Origin: a virus
Virus record (IMG/VR): IMGVR_UViG_3300030012_003403
Location: 1-29,342 of that record
Reading direction: 5' to 3' (one strand)
Length of the DNA: 29,342 nt
Part shown: piece after piece, positions 18,745-25,556 of the stretch
Layout of the letters: each line of letters opens with the position of its first letter
Position numbering within the stretch: the stretch's first letter is position 1
Position numbers and translations under genes: made by a program
The notes under the pieces: generated by a model
Told to the model about the DNA's origin: nothing
Seen by the model: the letters and a program-made list of their open reading frames with translations, nothing else
Database searches by the model: none

Positions 18745-19303
18745 ATTTAATTGTAATAAATTTAGAGTAAACTCTATACAGTCTTTCTCTTTCAATAATA
18801 AACTCATATTTTGAGTTAGGTGTAAATCCTACAAGATCACCAACATTGTATGATCCATCAGAATATTTAACTATACCAACTAACGGTTTCTCTACGTCTT
18901 GTGAAAATTTGTCAGTTGACTTTATAGGTTTAACAAAGCAAAAGCCTTGCATTGGTTTCCAAGACGACAGTTTAAGTCTACTCCAGTTTGCTACTTGCTT
19001 GTAAGCAAATATTTGATCTTCACTCACAAAGTATTGATCTTCTTTAAAAAAGCTTTTACTGTTTCTCTCTTTACCTCTAGCGTCATTCCATCTTCTAAAT
19101 ACGTTGTGATGAACAATAACAGTGTCACCTTCTTTTATATCTGTATTAAAAGCCTTTGGCGTAGATAAAACTATAGCTTCTCTATTAACATGCTTGTGAT
19201 CAAATATATCTGTGTTAGTAATTAATGACTTATCGCCAACACTTACAGTGTTATTATATCTTTCGCCTTTAGGTTTTATTATATAGTTATACGGCGACTT
19301 CAC
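18698..19303 (-). CDS. Tandem GroES-like domain protein (putative co-chaperonin-like)
   Basis: This is a 201-residue protein that starts with GTG at 19303, overlapping the TAG of the gene before it (TAGTG). Two halves each follow the GroES layout: a first strand, a loop, then a GD-V turn and a closing strand. Half one has NYIIKPKGERYNN, EGDTVIVHHNVFR and YFVSEDQIFAYK (about residues 6-105). Half two has FCFVKPIKSTDKF, VGDLVGFTPNSKYEFI and LYRVYSKFITIKYE (about 121-190). The phage GroES at 23711-23968 shows the same order (VIVDKIKTEQK, DGDVVYYDKHAGHG, YFVIKASDIVLV). Similar genes lie beside terL in uncultured marine phages. The fold call is by eye; a structural role in packaging remains possible. 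Confidence 0.6.
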   Translation of the reverse strand: MKSPYNYIIKPKGERYNNTVSVGDKSLITNTDIFDHKHVNREAIVLSTPKAFNTDIKEGDTVIVHHNVFRRWNDARGKERNSKSFFKEDQYFVSEDQIFAYKQVANWSRLKLSSWKPMQGFCFVKPIKSTDKFSQDVEKPLVGIVKYSDGSYNVGDLVGFTPNSKYEFIIERERLYRVYSKFITIKYEYQGDEEEYNPSWA

Positions 19304-19524
19304 TAATACTCTAAGTTATACTCAACAGACACCGCCATGTTTTTATTAAAGTCTTTCCAAGGCATAACATCTTTATTTTTTTTAATATAAATGCTGTACT
19401 TCTCTTTCTCTTCAATTATATCACATATAGTATGACCTCCATAAACTTCTTGGCCTACAGAATAATGCATAGCATCTATTTTATAATCTTTACCTATAGT
19501 TATTTTACGAATCAGCTTGCTCAT
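19303..19524 (-). CDS. Small conserved protein of unknown function
   Basis: With the ATG at 19524 (MSKLIRKITIGKDYKIDAMH) it codes 73 residues and overlaps the previous gene by 20 nt. An upstream in-frame ATG at 19548 would add eight residues (MALLNTYK) and enlarge the overlap to 44 nt. The protein is beta-rich with many Lys, Tyr and Ile, and has the segment GQEVYGGHTICDIIEEKEKYSI. It ends with TAG, unlike nearly all its neighbours. No domain is recognised. It is coupled to the tandem GroES-like gene through TAGTG. Confidence 0.65.
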   Translation of the reverse strand: MSKLIRKITIGKDYKIDAMHYSVGQEVYGGHTICDIIEEKEKYSIYIKKNKDVMPWKDFNKNMAVSVEYNLEY

Positions 19525-19786
19525 CTTGTAAGTATTTAATAGCGCCATCGCTTATGTTAATATCGATGTTGCCATATTCTTCTTTTAGTTCTTGCTGAAT
19601 TTTGCCAATCATTGTTTGAAGCTGCATCACGTCGTGTAGCAGTGCGTGCTTTTGTGACTCGAGCATACCAAGCTGTTGTTGGCCTTCATTGATAGCTCTA
19701 ACAACGTTTTGCATTTTGCCAAGTTGTTCTTTAGTAATTTTTTCTGGTCGAAGGTCTTTCACCTTCGGTGTTTTTCTTTTTGCCAT
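19505..19786 (-). CDS. Small coiled-coil protein
   Basis: This 93-residue protein has a basic N-terminus (MAKRKTPKVKDLRPEKI) and then a continuous amphipathic helix from about residue 20 to 70 (VVRAINEGQQQLGMLESQKH and on) with heptad-like Leu/Met/Ile spacing. It ends in a short strand-like segment (GNIDINISDGAIKYL). Such small coiled coils occur before the terminase genes in related marine phages; their role is unknown. A scaffold, a packaging accessory and an anti-host factor are all open possibilities. The ATG follows an A/T-rich leader with repeated AAATT and no Shine-Dalgarno sequence. Confidence 0.7.
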   Translation of the reverse strand: MAKRKTPKVKDLRPEKITKEQLGKMQNVVRAINEGQQQLGMLESQKHALLHDVMQLQTMIGKIQQELKEEYGNIDINISDGAIKYLQDEQADS

Positions 19787-19815
19787 TTTATTTAATTTAA
19801 TTAGTTATTTATTTT

Positions 19816-20190
19816 TTAACAACGGTTTAAAGCGCCTATAGTTCCGTTGAGTATTGATATAGCGATATTATCTCCTCTATCATTAATGCCTTTGTAAACG
19901 CCGTCTGCAAGAGTAAATTTATCATTAACTCTACGTCTTGTATAAATTTTATCTCCAACGCTTATTCCTCCAAAATCATTACCACCAGGCGCTGCGTTGT
20001 GAAAAACAGTAGTATCAGGCGTAGAAAGAAGACACGCATTTAAAGGTTTATTAAGATCTGGAAAAGGAGTCATATTTATAGTTCCAGTGAAAAGACCTTT
20101 GCCTAAAACAACTTCTTTGCGTCGCTTAACAATAACAGGTTTGTTTTTACCTCTAGACTGAGCTTGTGAATTTGCGTTACCTAAAGCCAT
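19816..20190 (-). CDS. Conserved unknown, probable small virion protein
   Basis: This is a 124-residue protein with a basic Gln/Ser/Lys-rich N-terminus (about 1-28, MALGNANSQAQSRGKNKPVI). A beta-rich domain follows with several Gly/Asn turns (FHNAAPGGNDFGGISVGDKI, then YTRRRVNDKFTLADGVYKGI). Its ATG coincides with the stop of the preceding 120-residue gene. Composition and placement among other small beta proteins suggest a virion surface or decoration protein. No motif for an enzyme is seen. Confidence 0.7.
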   Translation of the reverse strand: MALGNANSQAQSRGKNKPVIVKRRKEVVLGKGLFTGTINMTPFPDLNKPLNACLLSTPDTTVFHNAAPGGNDFGGISVGDKIYTRRRVNDKFTLADGVYKGINDRGDNIAISILNGTIGALNRC

Positions 20191-20552
20191 TAAAATCCGA
20201 AATAAGCGATTATACCTCCATCAGTGTCTGCAGCATTTAAGCTAACTACAGTCCATCTTCCATATATAGTCATACCAGCTGGAAACTCTATACTAGTGTC
20301 TACGACTTCACTGTTTCCGCCAGTATTACCGTTTGTAATACCAAAATATACATTATTACTTTCAGTACCACCATATACTACGGAGTTGCTAGTGTCACAA
20401 GTTAACTTATCAAAAGTAGTAGCGCCAAGCATAGTTATAGCTACTATCACCATACCATCTGGTGGAGTTAAATCTTCGCCGTTGTCGTTGTGCATGTGAG
20501 CACTACCTAACTGGCCGAAGTTATAAGCTGTTGCAGTTGAATTCATTGCCAT
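20190..20552 (-). CDS. Conserved small beta-rich virion-type protein
   Basis: This 120-residue protein is rich in Gly, Asn, Thr and Val. It has NFGQLGSAHMHNDNGEDLTP near the start, VIVAITMLGATTFDKL in the middle, and the ending GMTIYGRWTVVSLNAADTDG with a final IIAYFGF. Proteins with this start and ending (GxTIYGRW, I.YFGF) are frequent in uncultured marine phages of Bacteroidota type and are usually left unnamed; a head-decoration or fibre-knob role is plausible. It overlaps the following gene by a few bases at 20190. Confidence 0.7.
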   Translation of the reverse strand: MAMNSTATAYNFGQLGSAHMHNDNGEDLTPPDGMVIVAITMLGATTFDKLTCDTSNSVVYGGTESNNVYFGITNGNTGGNSEVVDTSIEFPAGMTIYGRWTVVSLNAADTDGGIIAYFGF

Positions 20553-20555
20553 ATT

Positions 20556-20750
20556 TTATTTTTTTCTTTTTTTGTTAATATATTCAGGGTGAAAAATACC
20601 TCTAACGTGGTCCATTTTAGCCTCAACGTTATGCTCTATTCTATTTTCTTCTTCTTCTTTGTTTCGGTCTGTTTTCTTTTTATTAGCTACTGGACCGACT
20701 GGAGCTTTAAAAGGAAAATCATTACGTTTGTATTTCATTTTAAATCCCAT
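20556..20750 (-). CDS. Small basic protein with MAFKMK-like start (MGFKMK)
   Basis: This 64-residue, highly charged protein begins MGFKMKYKRNDFPFKAPVGP, a variant of the MAFKMK start shared with five other genes here. The middle is KKTDRNKEEEENRIEHNVEAK and the C-terminus is EYINKKRKK. It has no hydrophobic core, so it is probably disordered or bound to another component. It lies 1 nt downstream of the holin stop. The shared start suggests it belongs to the same set of co-packaged or co-targeted small proteins; that is inference. Confidence 0.65.
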   Translation of the reverse strand: MGFKMKYKRNDFPFKAPVGPVANKKKTDRNKEEEENRIEHNVEAKMDHVRGIFHPEYINKKRKK

Positions 20751-20751
20751 T

Positions 20752-21174
20752 TTATTTTTCTTTTATTTGTTCGTTTTTCTTTGAGCTTCCACCGAAGAAG
20801 AAGTCTATTATTGTATTTACTTTAGCACTCATAGCACCAAATATTGTTGATATAAAGCTTATTTCAAACTCGCCTAAGTTTATAGACTTTGTTACAAAGT
20901 AATTAAACATTACAAATGTAATACCGAAATATGCTACAGTAAATAGCGTTGCTAATACTTTTTGAATAATAGCATCGTCTTTATACATATCACGCGCAGA
21001 CTTACGATCTTCAACTTCTTTTGCAAAAGCTTCTTTTTCTGCATCGAGAAGTAGTTTTTTAAGAGCAAGCTTTGCTTCGTCTCTTTCTTTGTCTGTCGTA
21101 ATTACTTTGTCAAGTATACCTTCGGCATTATCTACGATCTTGCCAAATAAGCCTCCTACTAAGTTGTTTATCAT
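20752..21174 (-). CDS. Holin (3-TM GTA-holin type)
   Basis: This is a 140-residue protein. After an amphipathic N-terminus and a helix rich in Glu, Lys and Ala (about 25-60), DRKSARDMYKDDAIIQKVLA leads into a hydrophobic segment at about 72-95 (TLFTVAYFGITFVMFNYFV). A second weaker hydrophobic segment lies at about 103-128 (FISTIFGAM...TIIDFFFGG). The tail SSKKNEQIKEK is basic. The charged linker RxSARxMY before the first membrane helix and the FFGSS-K end are typical of the holin family known from gene transfer agents and many marine phages. It would form the membrane lesion at the end of infection. No endolysin gene is adjacent in this window. Confidence 0.78.
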   Translation of the reverse strand: MINNLVGGLFGKIVDNAEGILDKVITTDKERDEAKLALKKLLLDAEKEAFAKEVEDRKSARDMYKDDAIIQKVLATLFTVAYFGITFVMFNYFVTKSINLGEFEISFISTIFGAMSAKVNTIIDFFFGGSSKKNEQIKEK

Positions 21175-21728
21175 TATTTTGGGTTTGATAAATAAAATCT
21201 AGCACCAGCTTCTGCAAGATCAGAGTCTTCTTGCATAACAACATATTTTCTATTAGTACCAGACTCTAGTTTAATTTTACTTAAGTTACTTTCGTCTATA
21301 TTATTAGTGTTTATTTTCTTTCCATCAGCATCGTATAAAAAATCTGGCATACCAGCTCCAGTAAATTGACCTACTTTAGTTCCTTGTCCAGGCCCTTTAT
21401 CTTCTTTTAGCTTCATTGCAGAATGTTTAAGTTCATGAGCTCTTGCTCTTTTATTTTTACGTTGTGCTTTTTTAATCTCTCTTTTGCTTCTAAACTCATC
21501 AGTACCTTCAAAAGTTGGTTCTGGTCTTTGTAATCCTGGTAGCAACTTATCTTCAAGTTTACTCATCTTGTCGATTTTTCTCTGGGCTTTTCTATCTTTG
21601 CCCTGTCTGTTAGCGTCTTCAGCTTTATCTTGAAGCTTGTTCATGCGCTTAATTATTCTGTTTTGTTTTCTTTCGCTAACCTCTTTAGCTAATTTAGCCA
21701 TTGAAGCGTTCTTCATTTTAAATGCCAT
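21174..21728 (-). CDS. MAFKMKN-tagged basic helical protein
   Basis: This 184-residue protein begins MAFKMKNASMAKLAKEVSER. A very basic helical region (about 15-110) is rich in Lys, Arg and Gln (QNRIIKRMNKLQDKAEDANR, KKAQRKNKRARAHELKHSAM). The C-terminal 70 residues are a less charged domain (GQFTGAGMPDFLYDADGKKI; YVVMQEDSDLAEAGARFYLS). HELKH formally matches HExxH but sits in a Lys/Arg helix without other support. The stop overlaps the holin start. It is probably a virion-associated DNA-binding or cargo protein by composition; this is not demonstrated. Confidence 0.7.
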   Translation of the reverse strand: MAFKMKNASMAKLAKEVSERKQNRIIKRMNKLQDKAEDANRQGKDRKAQRKIDKMSKLEDKLLPGLQRPEPTFEGTDEFRSKREIKKAQRKNKRARAHELKHSAMKLKEDKGPGQGTKVGQFTGAGMPDFLYDADGKKINTNNIDESNLSKIKLESGTNRKYVVMQEDSDLAEAGARFYLSNPK

Positions 21729-21730
21729 AG

Positions 21731-22087
21731 TTATTCTGCTTTTTTAGCTCTTTGTTCCCAAGGAAACACCATGCTACCTTCTTCGTGGAACTTACCGTTG
21801 TACTTTATTTTACCGTCTTTTCTTGGATATGTTTTACCTTTGTATCTAACGTAATCATCTCCATATGACAAACCTATTTTAGGATCTGCCATATCTTTTA
21901 AATGTTGTTTTTCATGGCGTATAGCTCTTTTTTCAAGAGCACTACCAGGCTTAACATTTTTATTTATAAATATAGATCCATCTAAGTTAGCTTCTGCTAC
22001 AATACCTTTATCTAGCTTTTTTCTAAATATAGGTGTTGTTTCTGAATTTTTTATACCTCTTTTTTCGTTACCTAACTTAAACGCCAT
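21731..22087 (-). CDS. MAFKL-tagged small HExxH protein, possible metallopeptidase
   Basis: This is a 118-residue protein with the start MAFKLGNEKRGIKNS, a variant of the local MAFKMK tag. A small domain follows: IVAEANLDGSIFINKNVKPG, then the helix ALEKRAIRHEKQHLKDMADP with an HExxH-type zinc-site motif (HEKQH, about residues 58-62), then GDDYVRYKGKTYPRKDGKIK and the end FHEEGSMVFPWEQRA. Helix-HExxH-helix after a short sheet resembles minimal zincin-like proteases, and residues such as the His/Glu in FHEEG could be third ligands. It may act on virion proteins or the host wall. The size is small for a peptidase, so it may be a non-catalytic relative. Confidence 0.7.
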   Translation of the reverse strand: MAFKLGNEKRGIKNSETTPIFRKKLDKGIVAEANLDGSIFINKNVKPGSALEKRAIRHEKQHLKDMADPKIGLSYGDDYVRYKGKTYPRKDGKIKYNGKFHEEGSMVFPWEQRAKKAE

Positions 22088-22091
22088 ACTA

Positions 22092-22352
22092 TTATTTCAT
22101 TGAGCCCATGCCGTAAGGCGTTGTTGCTTTAGTTGCTTCTCTTATAGTTTTGTGATCTTTGTGAAGCTTAGTGTGGGCTTTTTTTAGGTGTTTTACACCT
22201 TTAGCAATAGCTCCAATACCTCCTGGCGCTGTACCCATATTTCCTTTTGCGCGTTTACGTTCAGCTTCTGTCATAGGTCGTGTAGCTGCTATATCTTCTT
22301 TTTTCATAGGTGAGTTTCCAAACCCACTAAACTTTTTCATTTTAAATGCCAT
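22092..22352 (-). CDS. MAFKMK-tagged small basic protein
   Basis: This is an 86-residue protein, Lys/His/Gly-rich, with the start MAFKMKKFSGFGNSPMKKED. The helix TEAERKRAKGNM is followed by a Gly/Ala stretch GGIGAIAKGVKHLKKAHTKL and HKDHKTIREATKAT. The central Gly-Ile-Gly-Ala run with flanking Lys resembles a short membrane-active or DNA-binding helix. The ATG overlaps the TAA of the previous gene (TAATG). Function unknown; it belongs to the MAFKMK set. Confidence 0.65.
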   Translation of the reverse strand: MAFKMKKFSGFGNSPMKKEDIAATRPMTEAERKRAKGNMGTAPGGIGAIAKGVKHLKKAHTKLHKDHKTIREATKATTPYGMGSMK

Positions 22353-22792
22353 TATCTATTTGGATCTTTAATCATATCGTCAATAGCCTTGTTAAAGACT
22401 TTATCTGTATATGTTTTGTTATTGTAGAATACGCTACGATCTGATACTGGCATGTCTTCTTCTCCGAGTAAGATACGGTATATTCTACTTATAAGTTGGC
22501 TGCATTTAAATGAAGTTTTAAAAACGCTGTACTTAATCGTTGTTCGATTTCGATGACGCCACACTTCTATCCAGCCTAGTTTTCTTAGTTTATCCCAACG
22601 TTTCTTATCCCAACTCATAGTATAAGTACCGTCTATAAACTCTTGTCTTGTAAACCGACCTTGACAGTCTAAGAATATTAGTAATTCAAGCTCGGCATCT
22701 GTTAACCCGTAAGTCTTACAAGCCCACTTTCTAGTGAGCCTGTAATACTTTAGGATTTGTAATTCACGTAAATCGTGAGAGGTTAATCTCAT
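22352..22792 (-). CDS. Winged-helix (MarR-like) putative DNA-binding protein
   Basis: This is a 146-residue protein. The helix-rich first half (LRELQILKYYRLTRKWACKT, YGLTDAELELLIFLDCQGRF, TRQEFIDGTYTMSWDKKRWD, KLRKLGWIEVWRHRNRTTIK, YSVFKTSF) follows the order dimerisation helix, helix 2, helix-turn-helix and beta wing of MarR-type winged-helix proteins. The wing would be WIEVWRHRNRTTIKYSVF. The second half (KCSQLISRIYRILLGEEDMP, VFYNNKTYTDKVFNKAIDDM) is a C-terminal extension. Closely similar proteins are common in uncultured marine Bacteroidota phages among late genes. It may be a late regulator or a structural DNA-binding protein, and may act on the palindromes near 27720. Confidence 0.7.
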   Translation of the reverse strand: MRLTSHDLRELQILKYYRLTRKWACKTYGLTDAELELLIFLDCQGRFTRQEFIDGTYTMSWDKKRWDKLRKLGWIEVWRHRNRTTIKYSVFKTSFKCSQLISRIYRILLGEEDMPVSDRSVFYNNKTYTDKVFNKAIDDMIKDPNR

Positions 22793-22795
22793 TTA

Positions 22796-23170
22796 TTACG
22801 AGTCGATAGTAATAGCTACTCCTGAAATAGTTGGCATACCAGCCGCTGTAATACTTTCAGTTAAGTCAACAACAGTATGCATTTTACCTCCGTGAGGGTG
22901 AGCGTTTAACAAGCTTGATATAGCGTTAGCTATTTGTTGACATTTGTGACCAGCAATATCTGCTTGATCGTCAAGTACTGTAGCTGAGTTTAAATGTGTT
23001 AAAACAACTTTATCAACGCCATCACCAACACCAGTTTGACCTTCAAAGTAAACTTCTGTAGTAGTAGCTGAAGCAGGGCTTACTCCAATAAATCTTGAAG
23101 CTGGCCACATACCTGCGTCGCCTGTAGCATCTGCTCCATCGCCGTCTGAGAAATATAAATAATTTTCCAT
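22796..23170 (-). CDS. Beta-rich protein, paralogue of the neighbouring 144-residue protein
   Basis: This 124-residue protein begins MENYLYFSDGDGADATGDAG. It shares a frame of motifs with the upstream gene: YLYF near the start, an A.(M/R)..(A/S).(F/Y)(I/L)G.(N/S)P segment, a THLN/TIAT strand, a helix with ..IANAISSLLNAHPHGGK against ..MRALVEIMNSNPNKANN, and a final VVDLTE against VVADAE. The two therefore look like tandem duplicates. The helix plus beta layout and position point to a virion surface protein. No enzyme motif is seen. Confidence 0.7.
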   Translation of the reverse strand: MENYLYFSDGDGADATGDAGMWPASRFIGVSPASATTTEVYFEGQTGVGDGVDKVVLTHLNSATVLDDQADIAGHKCQQIANAISSLLNAHPHGGKMHTVVDLTESITAAGMPTISGVAITIDS

Positions 23171-23196
23171 TTTTCTATTTTTTATTTAGTTACAAA

Positions 23197-23631
23197 TTAA
23201 GCGATTGCCACGCCAGTTACATTACCTTTAAACGCTTTGTGATAAACAGGAGTTTTAGTTCCAAATACAGCTGGAGAGTACGATGTACCAGCACCACCTG
23301 TAGCTGTAGTAAGTTCTTTAGCCGTTGTATCTTCTGCGTCTGCTACAACTATTACCCCGTTGTTAGCTTTATTAGGGTTAGAGTTCATGATTTCAACTAA
23401 AGCTCTCATTACCTCTTTGTGAGTGTCAGTTGCGATTGTTAAGGTTACAGTGTTTACTGTATCAGTACCTACTACATCTGCAAATGATAAAACTAAAGTA
23501 GTATCACCAGTTGGGTTAGCTCCTAAATAAGAGTTGGCCGGCACCATGATGGCTTCAGTTGTTGTTGCTACTTCTGCTTCCGCGAAGTATAAGTAAGGGC
23601 CTTTAGCCCCGATTGTTACTGCACTTGCCAT
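23197..23631 (-). CDS. Beta-rich virion-type protein (tandem paralogue)
   Basis: This is a 144-residue protein with PYLYFAEAEVATTTEAIMVP, SYLGANPTGDTTLVLSF and HKEVMRALVEIMNSNPNKAN. It is the longer member of a tandem pair with the gene at 22796-23170. Its extra C-terminal 30 residues (AGTSYSPAVFGTKTPVYHKA) are absent from the partner. Thr/Val/Ala-rich strands and lack of charge fit a structural protein, perhaps a head decoration or minor capsid component. The 79-nt AT-rich gap upstream, after groES, contains no visible hairpin. Confidence 0.7.
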   Translation of the reverse strand: MASAVTIGAKGPYLYFAEAEVATTTEAIMVPANSYLGANPTGDTTLVLSFADVVGTDTVNTVTLTIATDTHKEVMRALVEIMNSNPNKANNGVIVVADAEDTTAKELTTATGGAGTSYSPAVFGTKTPVYHKAFKGNVTGVAIA

Positions 23632-23710
23632 TTTGTTTTAATTTTTTAAGTGATTAATAAATAATTTGTTTTAGATTTTGTGTTTAAGGATTATGGTTTA
23701 TAGTTTATGT

Positions 23711-23968
23711 TTAATCTACTAGTACAATATCACTTGCCTTTATGACAAAATAAAGTTTATCTTTAAAATGTATACCGTGACCAGCGTGTTTGTCGTAATA
23801 AACTACGTCACCGTCTTTTATAAATTCTATTAAATTGCCAGCAGATATAACTTTACCTTTTAAATATCTGTTGTCTTCATCTAAGTCTTCTGTCATAATA
23901 AGACCTGCAACTTTTTTTTGCTCAGTCTTTATTTTATCTACGATAACGTAATGATTAACTGCCTTCAT
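23711..23968 (-). CDS. groES: Co-chaperonin GroES (phage-encoded)
   Basis: This 85-residue protein would cap the chaperonin ring. It shows the GroES order: NHYVIVDKIKTEQKKVAGLI with the mobile-loop hydrophobic segment GLIMTEDLD (about 22-30), the LKGKVISAGN strand, a shortened roof (IEFIKDGDVVYYDKHAGHGI) and the closing YFVIKASDIVLVD. It is about 12 residues shorter than bacterial GroES (about 97), mostly because the roof hairpin is reduced. Its ATG lies 14 nt inside the end of groEL, so the order is groEL then groES, opposite to the bacterial groES-groEL operon. It probably works with the phage GroEL on virion proteins. Confidence 0.9.
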   Translation of the reverse strand: MKAVNHYVIVDKIKTEQKKVAGLIMTEDLDEDNRYLKGKVISAGNLIEFIKDGDVVYYDKHAGHGIHFKDKLYFVIKASDIVLVD

Positions 23969-25526
23969 CTACTCTAGCGTTTGATATTACACAGTCTGCA
24001 GAAACGATAGTCATAACAACACTCACTGCATTTTTAAGTGCTGACTTAGTTACAAGTACAGGATCTATAATACCTTCTTCTACCATGCTAACTTCTTCGC
24101 CAGTTACAACATTAACACCTATACCTTCTTCGCTTGGAGAAGCTATAACGTTAAATCCAGCGTTAGCCATAATAGTTTTAAACGGTGATTTAATAGCTTC
24201 AAGCAATGCTTCTTCGCCCACGTTAGTGGGTTCGATTTTTTCTGAAGCATTAAAGAGTGCTATACCACCTCCAGGTACTATACCTTCTTTTAGCGCAGCC
24301 TTCGTAGCGTAAATAGCATCCTCGATCCTGTCTTTCTTTTCTTTAAGCTCCACCTTCGAGTTTGCCCCAACACGGATAATTCCAACACTACCCGATAACA
24401 TAGACAGTCTTTGCTCCAGTTTCTTTTTAATAAAACCATTTTTTTCATCTGCAACCATTTTAGCTACCTGATCTATACGCTCAGATATATCTTCGTTTAA
24501 TTCTTCTATAGTAGTTATTACAGTAGTCTTATCGTCTGTAGTGGCAAACTCAGCTTCACCTAAACAATCAGGCTTCATAAGATCTAAATCATCACCTAGT
24601 TCTTCGTTCATGACTGTGGCGCCTGTTAGTATAGCAAGATCTTCACATGTATCTTTTTTAGTAGGGCCAAAGCCTGGTAAGTCTACGATGTTTACTTTAA
24701 TATTACCTTTAACTTTATTCATCATAAGTGTAGCTTTAACAGGTTGAGCCACTGGAGCTACAATTAATAATGCTCTATTATTCTTTATAGCATGTTCTAA
24801 TATGCTTTGTATCTTACGTACGTTAGGTATTTCACTCATGCATATAAATACTAACGGATTATCAAGCTCACACTTGTGTTTATCTTTGTTAGTTACAAAG
24901 TTTGGTGACGTAAGACCACAGTCTATTTGTACACCGTCTACTACTTCTACGTAAGTTTCTTCAGTTTCTGACTCTTCCATGAGTACTACACCGTCTTTAC
25001 CTACAGTTTTGTACGCTTCGGCTATAATATCGCCAAGAGTAGCGTCATTATTACACGATATAGCAGCAACATGTTGTAATGTTTCGTCAGTTACGTCTAT
25101 TTTTACTGAATTTAGGTAGTCATTGACTTTTTTTAGGCCAGAATTAACGCCATCTCGCAGAACACGAGAGGCGGAGTCCTCAAATTTAGGTGAATTTACT
25201 GTATTTAGCAAGGACTCGGCTAACACAGTTGCAGTTGTAGTACCATCGCCGGCTTCTTTAACTGTGTTTTTAGCAGCTTCTTTAATAAGTGTAGCGCCGA
25301 TATTCTCAACTGGATCGTAAAGAACTACACTTTCTGCAACGGTTACACCGTCTTTTGTAATAACTGGCATACCTCTTGCATCTTCGTAGATTACGCACTT
25401 ACCAGAGGCGCCTAATGTTGATTTAACTGCGCTGGCTAACTTGGTTACACCAGCTGTAATTTTGGTTTTAGCGTCCTCACCAAAGTTTAATTCTTTGATG
25501 AGGAGACTAGGATTGTTGTACTCCAT
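23955..25526 (-). CDS. groEL: Chaperonin GroEL (phage-encoded)
   Basis: This 523-residue group I chaperonin retains the ATP-site motifs TKDGV (Asp59, matching E. coli Asp52), GDGTTTATV (Asp94, matching Asp87) and RIEDAIYATKAALKEG followed by VPGGG (Asp equivalent to 398). The apical domain keeps PGFGPTKKDTCEDLAILTGA. The protein is about 25 residues shorter than E. coli GroEL because it lacks the C-terminal Gly-Met tail, ending NARVDEGS. All catalytic positions are present, so an active ring is likely. It is followed by groES with 14 nt overlap. The upstream leader is a pentamer-repeat AAATT tract without Shine-Dalgarno sequence. It would fold phage structural proteins such as the capsid protein; this is inferred. 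Confidence 0.95.
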   Translation of the reverse strand: MEYNNPSLLIKELNFGEDAKTKITAGVTKLASAVKSTLGASGKCVIYEDARGMPVITKDGVTVAESVVLYDPVENIGATLIKEAAKNTVKEAGDGTTTATVLAESLLNTVNSPKFEDSASRVLRDGVNSGLKKVNDYLNSVKIDVTDETLQHVAAISCNNDATLGDIIAEAYKTVGKDGVVLMEESETEETYVEVVDGVQIDCGLTSPNFVTNKDKHKCELDNPLVFICMSEIPNVRKIQSILEHAIKNNRALLIVAPVAQPVKATLMMNKVKGNIKVNIVDLPGFGPTKKDTCEDLAILTGATVMNEELGDDLDLMKPDCLGEAEFATTDDKTTVITTIEELNEDISERIDQVAKMVADEKNGFIKKKLEQRLSMLSGSVGIIRVGANSKVELKEKKDRIEDAIYATKAALKEGIVPGGGIALFNASEKIEPTNVGEEALLEAIKSPFKTIMANAGFNVIASPSEEGIGVNVVTGEEVSMVEEGIIDPVLVTKSALKNAVSVVMTIVSADCVISNARVDEGS

Positions 25527-25556
25527 TTGATTTAATTTAATTTAATTTATTTGAGT

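Noticed and set aside
20589-20825. 78-codon plus-strand frame with many Phe
   Set aside because: Complement of Lys/Glu-rich codons of two minus genes; no leader.
21420-21460. HELKH in the 184-residue tagged protein as a zinc-peptidase motif
   Set aside because: It sits in a Lys/Arg-rich helix with no supporting strands or third ligand, so a chance match is more likely.
23711-25526. groEL-groES as bacterial contamination or a chimeric contig
   Set aside because: Both genes lie in the same direction and packing as flanking phage genes, with the same AT-rich leader style, and the gene order is not bacterial.
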